Positions 16,354-24,270 of a stretch of DNA of 64,000 bases are shown piece by piece. The notes beneath the pieces are model-generated. The model had not been told where the DNA came from. It was given only the letters and a program-made list of their open reading frames with translations, and searched no databases. This DNA comes from Hymenobacter persicinus (lineage in GTDB: Bacteria; Bacteroidota; Bacteroidia; Cytophagales; Hymenobacteraceae), in contig NZ_SEWE01000003.1 in assembly GCF_004167665.1 (NCBI RefSeq), positions 141,135-205,134 on the forward strand, written 5' to 3'. The stretch's first letter is position 1, and every line of letters begins with the position of its first letter. The translations under genes and the position numbers were made by a program.

Positions 16354-16723
16354 GTTCACCGAATTGTTGATTTTCATCTTCCGGCTCAGCCAGGAGGTAG
16401 AAATCTGGACCGCGATGAAACCGGGCTGCTCGATATCGCCTCGCGCAAAAGAGCGGCAGGTGTATCTGCGCAGGGCAGTAAAGGTCATCTTCAGCTTGGT
16501 GACCGAATTGCAGGAGATGCTGCCGGACAGCGCCGTGGAGGCCTCCCAGCAGCGCCCGATGTTTTGGTGGCTGCTTGAGCAAGACATAGCCCAGACGCTG
16601 AAAGGTGATCCGCAGCTTGATGGCGTGCTTGTATACATTCTCAAAGAAGGTGCGACAGAGAAGAAGCGGCCGAATTTCGGCATGCTGTACTACCAAGTAC
16701 CCTTGGAAGACCTGGCGGCGTGA
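16343..16723 (+). CDS. Small protein between HTH_17 and VapE-like genes
   Basis: The start is ATG 16343, overlapping the HTH_17 gene by 11 bases. The 126-aa product begins MLAKFTELLIFIFRLSQEVE and is mostly helical, with a C-terminal KRPNFGMLYYQVPLEDLAA. Its stop overlaps the GTG start of the VapE-like gene (GTGA). Tight overlap on both sides implies translational coupling and a shared function in element replication or maintenance. No domain is recognised. Confidence 0.65.
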   Translation: MLAKFTELLIFIFRLSQEVEIWTAMKPGCSISPRAKERQVYLRRAVKVIFSLVTELQEMLPDSAVEASQQRPMFWWLLEQDIAQTLKGDPQLDGVLVYILKEGATEKKRPNFGMLYYQVPLEDLAA

Positions 16724-17949
16724 AACAGGTCAATCTTCCCCAAGCAGATTCGCCGGCAAAGCCGGCGGGGGGTAATCCCAAGCTGCACACCACCGAGGTC
16801 TACTTGCGCAAGCACTACGACTTCCGCTATAACGAAGTGAAGGAGGTAGTGGAATGGCGCCCGGCGGGCAACGCTGTTCTCTACCAACCGCTGGATGATT
16901 ATAAGCTGAACAGCCTCCATCGGGAGCTGGCTCATCAGCAATGCCCCCTGGGTACCGATGCTCTGTATCGGTTGCTGGCCTCCGACTTCACGCCCCGCGT
17001 CAATCCCATCCAGGAATATTTCACCGGGCTGGGCCTGACACCGCTGGTGACGGGCTATATTACGCGGCTGGCTGCCACGGTCACGGTGGTCGATCCGGTT
17101 ACTTTCGCGCTGTATCTGACCAAATGGCTGGTGGCCGTGGTGGCCAACGCATTGACCGAAGAGGCCTGTCAGAACCATACGTGCCTGGTGCTGACTGGTG
17201 GGCAGGGCCAGTATAAAACCACGTGGCTGGAACTGCTCTGCCCACCCAGCTTGGCGAAACAGTACCTGTTCACGGGCAAGGTGCACGTCGAAAGCAAGGA
17301 TACGCAGCTGCTGCTGGCGGAGTATCTCTTTATCAATGTTGATGACCAGCTCCGCACACTCAACAAGCAGGACGAGAACTCGCTCAAGACGCTCATCACC
17401 CAGCCTTCGGTGAAGATCCGCCGGCCCTATGGGCGCATCATTGCCGAGTTGCCACGGCGGGCGTCCTTTATGGGTAGCGTCAACGGGGCCGATTTTCTCA
17501 CCGATCCGACCGGTTCGCGGCGGTTTCTTCCGTTCGAGGTAGAAGCCATCGACATTCAGGCGGCCCGCTTGGTGGATATCGACGCGGTATGGCGCGAATC
17601 CTATCAGCTTTGGAAGAACGGATTCCAGTATTGGTTTGCTGATGAAGAGCTGCTGACGGTGCACGAACGCAACCGGAAGTTCCAGCACGATACACCGGAA
17701 TACGATCTGGTGGCGGCGCGTTTCGAGCCGGGCGAGGTTTTTTTGACCCTGGCCGAAATCAAGGAGCGCCTGCAGGCTAGCCTGACCACGCGTAATCTGC
17801 GCGACAAAGCGGTGGGGGAGGCCCTGACCCGCCTGGGAATGCCGCGGGTGCAGCGGCGTATTGGCAGCGACCACCGGGTAGGGGGCTATCTGGTGCAGGA
17901 GCGGCTGCAAGCCGAGTGGACGGACAAGCCCTCCCGTCCGACTTCTTAA
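16720..17949 (+). CDS. VapE/VirE-like superfamily 3 helicase
   Basis: These proteins act as primase-associated helicases in the replication of integrated elements and phage satellites. The 409-aa protein starts with GTG at 16720, coupled by overlap. It has a Walker A-like loop TGGQGQYKTT near residues 159-168 (Tyr stands where Gly is usual before the catalytic Lys), a Walker B-like FINVDDQ near 204-210, and the hallmark ASFMGSVNGADFLTDPTGSR followed by RFLPF near 248-272, with sensor Asn and arginine finger. A C-terminal winged-helix-like segment (LAEIKERLQASLTTRNLRDK) precedes the end. It is the likely replication protein of the element. Confidence 0.85.
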   Translation: MKQVNLPQADSPAKPAGGNPKLHTTEVYLRKHYDFRYNEVKEVVEWRPAGNAVLYQPLDDYKLNSLHRELAHQQCPLGTDALYRLLASDFTPRVNPIQEYFTGLGLTPLVTGYITRLAATVTVVDPVTFALYLTKWLVAVVANALTEEACQNHTCLVLTGGQGQYKTTWLELLCPPSLAKQYLFTGKVHVESKDTQLLLAEYLFINVDDQLRTLNKQDENSLKTLITQPSVKIRRPYGRIIAELPRRASFMGSVNGADFLTDPTGSRRFLPFEVEAIDIQAARLVDIDAVWRESYQLWKNGFQYWFADEELLTVHERNRKFQHDTPEYDLVAARFEPGEVFLTLAEIKERLQASLTTRNLRDKAVGEALTRLGMPRVQRRIGSDHRVGGYLVQERLQAEWTDKPSRPTS

Positions 17950-18181
17950 TTCCACCCTTTTTACTCTTTCTTCCCGTGCCAGCCGTGACGGCGGCTCCTG
18001 TGCCTCCCAGCAGCCTTTTAGTCGGGTAGCGTGGTCTGACCGTCACGTGACACCAGTAGCCGGCATAAGGCCACTAGAAGCTTATTGTGGGCGTGTCACG
18101 GCTGACACGGGAAGAATGCCGCACAACTCTCGTCAGGACGATAGCTCCCGGCAATTCCATCTCAATCCGATTTTCTTCCCT

Positions 18182-18838
18182 ATGAACATCTCCGAAAAAG
18201 AATGCAGCGTCTGCGGTGAGCCGATTGCAGGCCGTACCGACAAAACCTTTTGCAGCGCAGCCTGCCGGGTGCGCGCCCATCGTCAGCGCCAGGTAGAATC
18301 CATCGACGTGGACTTTGAAGACGTCTCTTCCGCCAAAGCGGCCCCGGTCACCGGCCTGCTGCCGTGGCAGGAGCCGGCCCCGCCCGTCGCTCCGCCATTG
18401 TCCGTGGTATCTTATCAGCCGGTCAGTTCGACTTTCCATCCAGGAAACGATTATCTGACCCGCTACCGGGCGGAACAGGCAGCGCAGGAAGCCGACCAAA
18501 AACGTCGTCATGAAGAAGCCTTGTGCCGTGAGGTGCACGAGCATTATGTGCAGGCCATCGAGCCATTTTTGGAATACGAAGGCCAGCGCCTCCATGTGAA
18601 GCAATTGCAGCAACTCTTGGATGTGGTCCTTGATGCGCGGGAAGACTATAAGCAGCACCCGCGTTTGGCCCAACCGGAGAACGTTGTTCGTCAGCGCCTG
18701 AATGATCTGTGGGACGTGGCGCAAGAACTCCGCGAAACTCAGCAGGAAGCCCAAAGCAACTTCTTCACTGGTCAGAAAGCGCGGTACGATCTGACGAAGA
18801 AATGGCGCAAGCAGCTGCGGGAACGACTGCTGGAATAA
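18182..18838 (+). CDS. Zinc-ribbon protein of mobile elements
   Basis: The start is ATG 18182, which begins the zinc ribbon; the frame from 18047 adds a poorly coding leader. The 218-aa protein has four Cys (C8, C11, C24, C28) in CSVCGEP and FCSAACRVRAHRQRQ, a zinc site followed by a basic helix. The middle is Pro-rich (LLPWQEPAPPVAPPLSV) and the last 120 residues are a highly charged helical region (QAAQEADQKRRHEEALCREV). Such short zinc-ribbon proteins are found in Bacteroidota integrative elements near replication genes. It could bind DNA or RNA; the role is inferred. Confidence 0.75.
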   Translation: MNISEKECSVCGEPIAGRTDKTFCSAACRVRAHRQRQVESIDVDFEDVSSAKAAPVTGLLPWQEPAPPVAPPLSVVSYQPVSSTFHPGNDYLTRYRAEQAAQEADQKRRHEEALCREVHEHYVQAIEPFLEYEGQRLHVKQLQQLLDVVLDAREDYKQHPRLAQPENVVRQRLNDLWDVAQELRETQQEAQSNFFTGQKARYDLTKKWRKQLRERLLE

Positions 18839-18936
18839 GGGTTAGTATCGTTACAGAAACGGGTATTGTAACGCGTAGTTAACGGTTGGTTACGTCTCTG
18901 AAACGTTTCCCTGAAAACCCTCTCTACACCAACTAG

Positions 18937-18967
18937 AAAAGACACTACAAGCTGTAGTGTCTTTTTT
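18937..18967 (+). terminator. Hairpin terminator
   Basis: AAAAGACACTAC, AAGCT, GTAGTGTCTTTTTT forms a hairpin with a T run. It separates the replication module from the restriction operon. The gap 18839-19192 contains only this and the promoter below. Confidence 0.8.
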
Positions 18968-19138
18968 GTTACCCAATATTCTCCGAATGGAGCTGGCTGC
19001 CTCCTACATGTACAACTAGCCACATAGGCGAGGGGAAATGCCCCAGGTTTATCTGTTCTGAGTACATCTTCTCAGCTACAGACTTTAATGTCCACAAACT
19101 CTACATTAGTTGCAGTCTTTTAGATAGCCCAACTTATC

Positions 19139-19168
19139 TTGCAAGGATATACTCTCATACTTCCTTTG
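19139..19168 (+). promoter_or_regulatory. Promoter of the type I restriction operon
   Basis: TTG (19139-19141), 19 bp, then TTCCTTTG (19161-19168), one mismatch from TAnnTTTG. It lies 24 bp before ATG of hsdM. Confidence 0.55.
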
Positions 19169-19192
19169 ATTTCCTTCTCCTCTTTGCTTTAG

Positions 19193-21559
19193 ATGAATAC
19201 TGCCGTCCATAACAAGCTTGTTTCCTTTATCTGGTCTATAGCAGACGACTGCCTGCGCGACGTCTATGTCCGCGGCAAGTACCGTGATGTAATCCTGCCC
19301 ATGGTGGTGCTGCGCCGCCTCGATGCGCTGCTGGAACCGACCAAAGACGCCGTCATGGAAGAGCTGGCTTTCCAGCGGGATGACGCCGGCCTAACCGAGT
19401 GGGATGAGGCTGGCCTGCGCCAGGCCTCTGGGTACGTGTTCTACAACACCAGCCCCTGGACGCTGCAACGCCTGAAAAACACGGCCACCAACAACCAGCA
19501 AATCCTGGTGGCCAACTTCGAGGAATACCTGAACGGCTTCAGCAGCAACGTCAAGGAGATTATCGAGAAGTTCAAGCTCAAGGCCCAGGTGCGCCATATG
19601 GCCAACAAGGACGTGTTGCTGGACGTGCTGGAGAAGTTCACCTCGCCCTACATCAACCTCACGCCCTTCGAGGCAAGCGACCCTGACGGCCGCAAGCTGC
19701 CTGCCCTGAGCAACCTGGGCATGGGCTACGTGTTCGAGGAGCTGATTCGCCGTTTCAATGAGGACAATAACGAGGAAGCCGGGGAACATTTTACCCCCCG
19801 CGAAGTCATCGACCTGATGACGCACTTGGTGTTTGAGCCCATCAAGGATACGCTGCCGTCAGTCATCACCATATACGACCCGGCTTGCGGCTCGGGGGGC
19901 ATGCTCACGGAATCGCAGAACTTCGTCAAAGACGAGGACGGCATCATCAAGGCCTCTTCCGACGTGTACTTGTTTGGCAAGGAAATCAACGACGAGACCT
20001 ACGCCATCTGCAAGAGCGACATGATGATTAAGGGCAACAACCCTGAAAACATCCGCGTCGGCTCCACGCTGGCTACCAATGAGTTTGCCGGGCAGCAGTT
20101 CAACTTCATGCTCTCCAACCCCCCGTACGGCAAAAGCTGGGCTTCGGAGCTGAAATACATTAAGGACGGCAAGGACGTTATCGACCCGCGCTTCGTGGTG
20201 AAGCTGCGCAACTACTGGGGCGAGGAAGAGACGGTGGATGCTACCCCGCGCTCCAGCGACGGCCAGCTGCTGTTTCTGATGGAGATGGTGAGCAAGATGA
20301 AGCCCCTGGACCAGAGCCCTGTGGGCTCGCGCATTGCCTCGGTGCACAACGGCTCCTCGCTCTTCACCGGCGACGCGGGCGGGGGCGAGAGCAACATCCG
20401 CCGTTACCTCATCGAAAACGACTGGCTTGAGGCCATCATCCAACTGCCCAACAACCTGTTCTACAACACGGGCATCACCACCTACATCTGGCTGCTGAGC
20501 AACAACAAGCCGGCCCAGCGTCGCGGTAAGGTGCAGCTTATCGACGCCAGCCTGCTCTACCGCAAGCTGCGCAAAAACCTGGGCAACAAGAACTGCGAGT
20601 TCTCCCCCGAGGACATCCGCGAAATCGTGCGCGTGCACCAGCAGATGGAGGCCGTGGAGAAGCAGGTGAACCCGACCACCGGCGAGGACCAGGGCATTGC
20701 CGCCAAGCTCTTCGACAACCGCGACTTTGGCTATTACAAAGTAACCGTGGAGCGGCCCAAGCGGCTGATGGCCCAGTTCACGGAGGAGCGCATTGCCACC
20801 CTGCGCTTCGACAAGGGCCTGCGCGAGCCGATGGAGTGGGCCTACGCCCAGTACGGCGAGGCCGTGTACACCGAGCTGGCCCAGCACGAAAAGGAGCTGC
20901 TGCACTGGTGTGAGCAGCAGGAGCTGAACCTAAGCGCTAAGCAGGCCAAAGCCCTGTGCAGCCCCGATACCTGGAACCGGGGGCTGCTGCTGCTGCAAAC
21001 GGCGACCCGCCTGATGCAGCGCGTAGGCACCGATATCTGGCGCGACTTCAACAAGTTCACCGACGCCGTGCACGAGGCTCTGATGGGCATGGGCTCCAAG
21101 CTAACGGCCGCCGACCGCAACGCCATTCTCAATGCAGTAAGCTGGTACGATGCCTCGGCGGAGAAAGTGTTGAAGGGAACGGCCAAGCTGAACGGTCCCA
21201 AGCTGGAAACACTGCTCGAGCGCCTGGGCTGCACCGAGGCCCAGTTGCCGGACTTTGGCTATTACCCAACCGGACGCAAAGGAGAGTGGCTGCAGTACGA
21301 AAGCGAATCGGACCTGCGCGATACCGAGTCGGTGCCGCTGAAAGAGGAGATATATTCCTTTTTCATGCGCGAGGTGCGGCCCCACGTCGAGGAGGCCTGG
21401 CTTAACCTGGAAACTACTAAAATCGGCTATGAGGTTTCCTTTAATAAATATTTCTACTGCCACAAGCCCCTGCGCGACATCGAGCTAGTAACTCAAGAAA
21501 TTCTTGCGTTGGAGCAGGAAAGCGAAGGGCTTATCCACGATATTTTAACGCTTGTCTAA
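19193..21559 (+). CDS. hsdM: Type I restriction-modification DNA methyltransferase subunit HsdM
   Basis: HsdM transfers methyl groups from SAM to adenine N6 in the target chosen by HsdS. The 788-aa protein has an N-terminal HsdM helical domain (about 1-150), the SAM motif DPACGSGGM near residues 229-237 and the catalytic NPPYGKSW near 309-316 of the N6 methyltransferase family. It is about 250 residues longer than the classical HsdM (529 aa in E. coli); the C-terminal extension from about 520 is helical with Trp and Gln-rich stretches and no recognised domain. ATG 19193 follows a promoter. The stop overlaps the hsdS start by one base, so it is the first gene of one operon. Confidence 0.96.
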   Translation: MNTAVHNKLVSFIWSIADDCLRDVYVRGKYRDVILPMVVLRRLDALLEPTKDAVMEELAFQRDDAGLTEWDEAGLRQASGYVFYNTSPWTLQRLKNTATNNQQILVANFEEYLNGFSSNVKEIIEKFKLKAQVRHMANKDVLLDVLEKFTSPYINLTPFEASDPDGRKLPALSNLGMGYVFEELIRRFNEDNNEEAGEHFTPREVIDLMTHLVFEPIKDTLPSVITIYDPACGSGGMLTESQNFVKDEDGIIKASSDVYLFGKEINDETYAICKSDMMIKGNNPENIRVGSTLATNEFAGQQFNFMLSNPPYGKSWASELKYIKDGKDVIDPRFVVKLRNYWGEEETVDATPRSSDGQLLFLMEMVSKMKPLDQSPVGSRIASVHNGSSLFTGDAGGGESNIRRYLIENDWLEAIIQLPNNLFYNTGITTYIWLLSNNKPAQRRGKVQLIDASLLYRKLRKNLGNKNCEFSPEDIREIVRVHQQMEAVEKQVNPTTGEDQGIAAKLFDNRDFGYYKVTVERPKRLMAQFTEERIATLRFDKGLREPMEWAYAQYGEAVYTELAQHEKELLHWCEQQELNLSAKQAKALCSPDTWNRGLLLLQTATRLMQRVGTDIWRDFNKFTDAVHEALMGMGSKLTAADRNAILNAVSWYDASAEKVLKGTAKLNGPKLETLLERLGCTEAQLPDFGYYPTGRKGEWLQYESESDLRDTESVPLKEEIYSFFMREVRPHVEEAWLNLETTKIGYEVSFNKYFYCHKPLRDIELVTQEILALEQESEGLIHDILTLV

Positions 21560-22884
21560 TGGAATCTGCTGTTACTGAAATTGGGATTCAGAAGTACGAG
21601 GTGTATAAAAGCTCAGAAGTAGAATGGCTAGGAGAAATTCCCGGACATTGGCTTCTATTACCTGGTTCAAGAATTACAAACGAGCGTTGTGAAAAGAATA
21701 AAGGAATGGTTGAGAAAACCGTTCTGTCTTTGAGCTATGGGAAAGTGGTAATTAAGCCAGAAGAAAAGCTGGTGGGTTTAGTGCCTGAATCTTTTGAAAC
21801 ATACCAGTTGGTTTATCCTGGCGACATTATTATTCGTCCGACAGATTTGCAAAATGATAAGACAAGTCTAAGAGTTGGTTTAGCAAAGGATAAAGGCATA
21901 ATAACCAGCGCTTATATCAATATGAAAGTAAACGCGGGCTATTTAGGTAGATATTACCACTATTTCCTTTATGCGCTGGATATAACTAAAATGATTTATT
22001 CACTTGGTTCAGGTTTGAGGCAAAATCTGAGCTATGAGGATTTCAAAAGGTTGAAGTTTCTAGCCCCCCCGCTTGAAGAGCAAACAGCCATTGCCAACTT
22101 CCTAGACCGCAAAACCGCCCAGATTGACCAAGCCATTGCCCAAAAGGAGCGCCTAATTGAGCTGTTGCAGGAGCGGCGGCAGATTCTCATCCAGCGGGCC
22201 GTTACGCGCGGCCTCAACCCTGATGTGCCGATGAAGGACAGCGGGGTAGAGTGGATTGGGGAGATACCGGCGCATTGGCGTTCTGTGAAAATGAAATACT
22301 TAACTGAGTTTATTTATGATGGAACTCATGGAAGTTATCCAAGGAGCGACGAGGGGTTTAGACTTCTAAGTGTTAGAAATATTGTTGATAATAAATTTGT
22401 ATTTAGAGAAGATGATAGCTTGGTTGCAGCAAGGCATTTCAAAGAAATTTCTTCCAAATTTTTGGTTAGAGAAGATGATATTCAATTAGCAATTGTAGGT
22501 GCAACTCTAGGGAAAGCAGCAGTGGTTGAGTCTGTTGATGAGCCGTTTGTTACACAGCGGAGCATAGCAACTATTAGAGTTGAGAAGAAAAGTGTTTTAC
22601 CTGTTTTCCTTCTTAATTATATAAGAAGCGAGAGTTTTCAAAAGTATCTCTGGCTAAATGCTGGCTTTTCTGCTCAGCCTGGTGTTTACCTAGGCACTAT
22701 TCAAGACTCTACTGTTCCCATGCCTCCCATTCAAGAGCAGTTTGAAATTACGACATACATCGGCATTATATCTGATAGCATTAATGCTGCAATAAGCTGC
22801 AAGAAGAGAGAAATAGGAAAGCTCCGCGAATACAAGTCTACTCTCATCAACGCTGCCGTGACAGGCAAAATCAAGGTGTGCTAG
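21559..22884 (+). CDS. hsdS: Type I restriction-modification specificity subunit HsdS
   Basis: HsdS binds the split target sequence and holds HsdM and HsdR. The 441-aa protein has two target-recognition domains: TRD1 about residues 10-165 after SEVEWLGEIPGHW, and TRD2 about 225-400 after SGVEWIGEIPAHW. Between and after them are conserved helices such as EEQTAIANFLDRKTAQIDQ and KRQ-type helices near the C-terminus. The DNA encoding both TRDs is visibly AT-rich (21660-22060 and 22280-22750), whereas the spacer is GC-rich, which suggests cassette exchange. The start overlaps the hsdM stop (TAATG). Confidence 0.95.
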   Translation: MESAVTEIGIQKYEVYKSSEVEWLGEIPGHWLLLPGSRITNERCEKNKGMVEKTVLSLSYGKVVIKPEEKLVGLVPESFETYQLVYPGDIIIRPTDLQNDKTSLRVGLAKDKGIITSAYINMKVNAGYLGRYYHYFLYALDITKMIYSLGSGLRQNLSYEDFKRLKFLAPPLEEQTAIANFLDRKTAQIDQAIAQKERLIELLQERRQILIQRAVTRGLNPDVPMKDSGVEWIGEIPAHWRSVKMKYLTEFIYDGTHGSYPRSDEGFRLLSVRNIVDNKFVFREDDSLVAARHFKEISSKFLVREDDIQLAIVGATLGKAAVVESVDEPFVTQRSIATIRVEKKSVLPVFLLNYIRSESFQKYLWLNAGFSAQPGVYLGTIQDSTVPMPPIQEQFEITTYIGIISDSINAAISCKKREIGKLREYKSTLINAAVTGKIKVC

Positions 22885-24270
22885 ATGAACAACATGGACG
22901 TAGTGGAAAGACCGGCGGCAGCGGTTGGCCGGGTGCGTAAATCCGTGGCCGAAATTATTTCGGTGAGGCAGTTGCTGGCCAAACCCAACTTGCGAATTCC
23001 CCTGTATCAGCGTCCCTACAAGTGGAGCCTGCAACACGTGGGGCAGCTGCTGGACGACGTGCTCCAACACAAGGGCAAATCGGCCTACCGCTTGGGCACC
23101 GTGGTGCTGCACCAGGACGAGGACGGCCTGCTCAACCTGGTAGACGGGCAGCAGCGCACCGTTACGTTGGGGTTGGTGGCCCGGGCGCTGTACGAACTGC
23201 GCAGCTGTGAGGGTGATGCGCAGGCGTTCAAACCAGACCTTAGCCAGCTGCGCTTCACCGGCCCCGTATCGCGGGAAAACCTACACCGCAATTACCAGGC
23301 AATTCGCCGCCGCATCGGCGCCTTCGACGAGGCCACCACCCGCTTCTTTTTTGAGCGGTGCGAGGTGGTGCTGGTCGTTATCGACGACCTCTCGGAAGCC
23401 TTCCAGTTCTTCGATTCGCAGAACGCCCGCGGCAAGGAGCTGGCCCCCCACGACCTGCTCAAGGCGTTTCACCTGCGCGAAATGGGGCACCTGCCCGAGG
23501 CCGTGCGCATGGCCACCGTGCAGCCCTGGCAAGACGCCGACCAGCAGGACCTGGCCCGGCTGTTTCACGATTACCTGTTCCGCATTCGCAATTGGGCCAA
23601 AGGCCGCCCGGCCCGCGACTTCACCCGCGCCGACGTGGCCGTCTTCAAAGGCGTAAATCTGCAAGGTCCGCAAACCCACCCCCACGAACGCCTGCACCGC
23701 ATGGCCGACGTGTACGTAGCCGGCTACCGCCAGCATCCCGACCGGCAGATTGACGGCCAGCAGCTGGCCTACCCCTTCCAGCTCGACCAGACTGTAGTAG
23801 ACGGCCAGCGGTTTTTCGAGCTGGTGACACACTACCAGGCGCAGGTAGCAGCCCTGTGCCACTTCAAACAGCTCCGGGACCAACTCCCCGAAACCAGCAC
23901 TGCCCACCGGATTCTGACCACCCTCGACCAGTACGAAGGCCACCACCGTACCGGCGACCAGTATGTGCGCATGCTCTTCGAGTGCGCGTTGCTGTATTAC
24001 GTGGACCGGTTTGGCCACCACGAGCTGAGCCGCGCTATTGAGGTGCTGTTTGTGTGGGCCTACCGGGTGCGTCTGGAACTCCAGTCTGTGCGCTTGGCCT
24101 CCATCGATAATAACGCCCTACAAGGCGTACAGATGTTCCAGCTCATCCGCGAAGCACTGGCCCCGCACGAGGTGCTGGCTGCCCCACTGCCTCCGGTTGT
24201 CAATGCAGTTGCCAGCCGGGTAGAAAGTCTGAAAGAGCTATTCAAGCAATTGCACTATGAAGTCAGCTAG
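22885..24270 (+). CDS. DUF262 (GmrS-like) protein without nuclease domain, between hsdS and hsdR
   Basis: This 461-aa protein has the DUF262 nucleotide-binding/ParB-like fold: RIPLYQRPYKW near residues 37-47, VDGQQRTVTLG near 86-95 and FQFFDSQNARGKELAPHDLLK near 173-193. DUF262 domains hydrolyse or sense NTPs and act in GmrSD, BrxU and SspE defence proteins. Here no DUF1524 or HNH motif follows; the remaining 260 residues are helical with no recognised nuclease. It starts right after hsdS and overlaps the next DUF262 gene by 14 bases. The position matches R-linked ORFs known between hsdS and hsdR, but its function is not known. Confidence 0.85.
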   Translation: MNNMDVVERPAAAVGRVRKSVAEIISVRQLLAKPNLRIPLYQRPYKWSLQHVGQLLDDVLQHKGKSAYRLGTVVLHQDEDGLLNLVDGQQRTVTLGLVARALYELRSCEGDAQAFKPDLSQLRFTGPVSRENLHRNYQAIRRRIGAFDEATTRFFFERCEVVLVVIDDLSEAFQFFDSQNARGKELAPHDLLKAFHLREMGHLPEAVRMATVQPWQDADQQDLARLFHDYLFRIRNWAKGRPARDFTRADVAVFKGVNLQGPQTHPHERLHRMADVYVAGYRQHPDRQIDGQQLAYPFQLDQTVVDGQRFFELVTHYQAQVAALCHFKQLRDQLPETSTAHRILTTLDQYEGHHRTGDQYVRMLFECALLYYVDRFGHHELSRAIEVLFVWAYRVRLELQSVRLASIDNNALQGVQMFQLIREALAPHEVLAAPLPPVVNAVASRVESLKELFKQLHYEVS

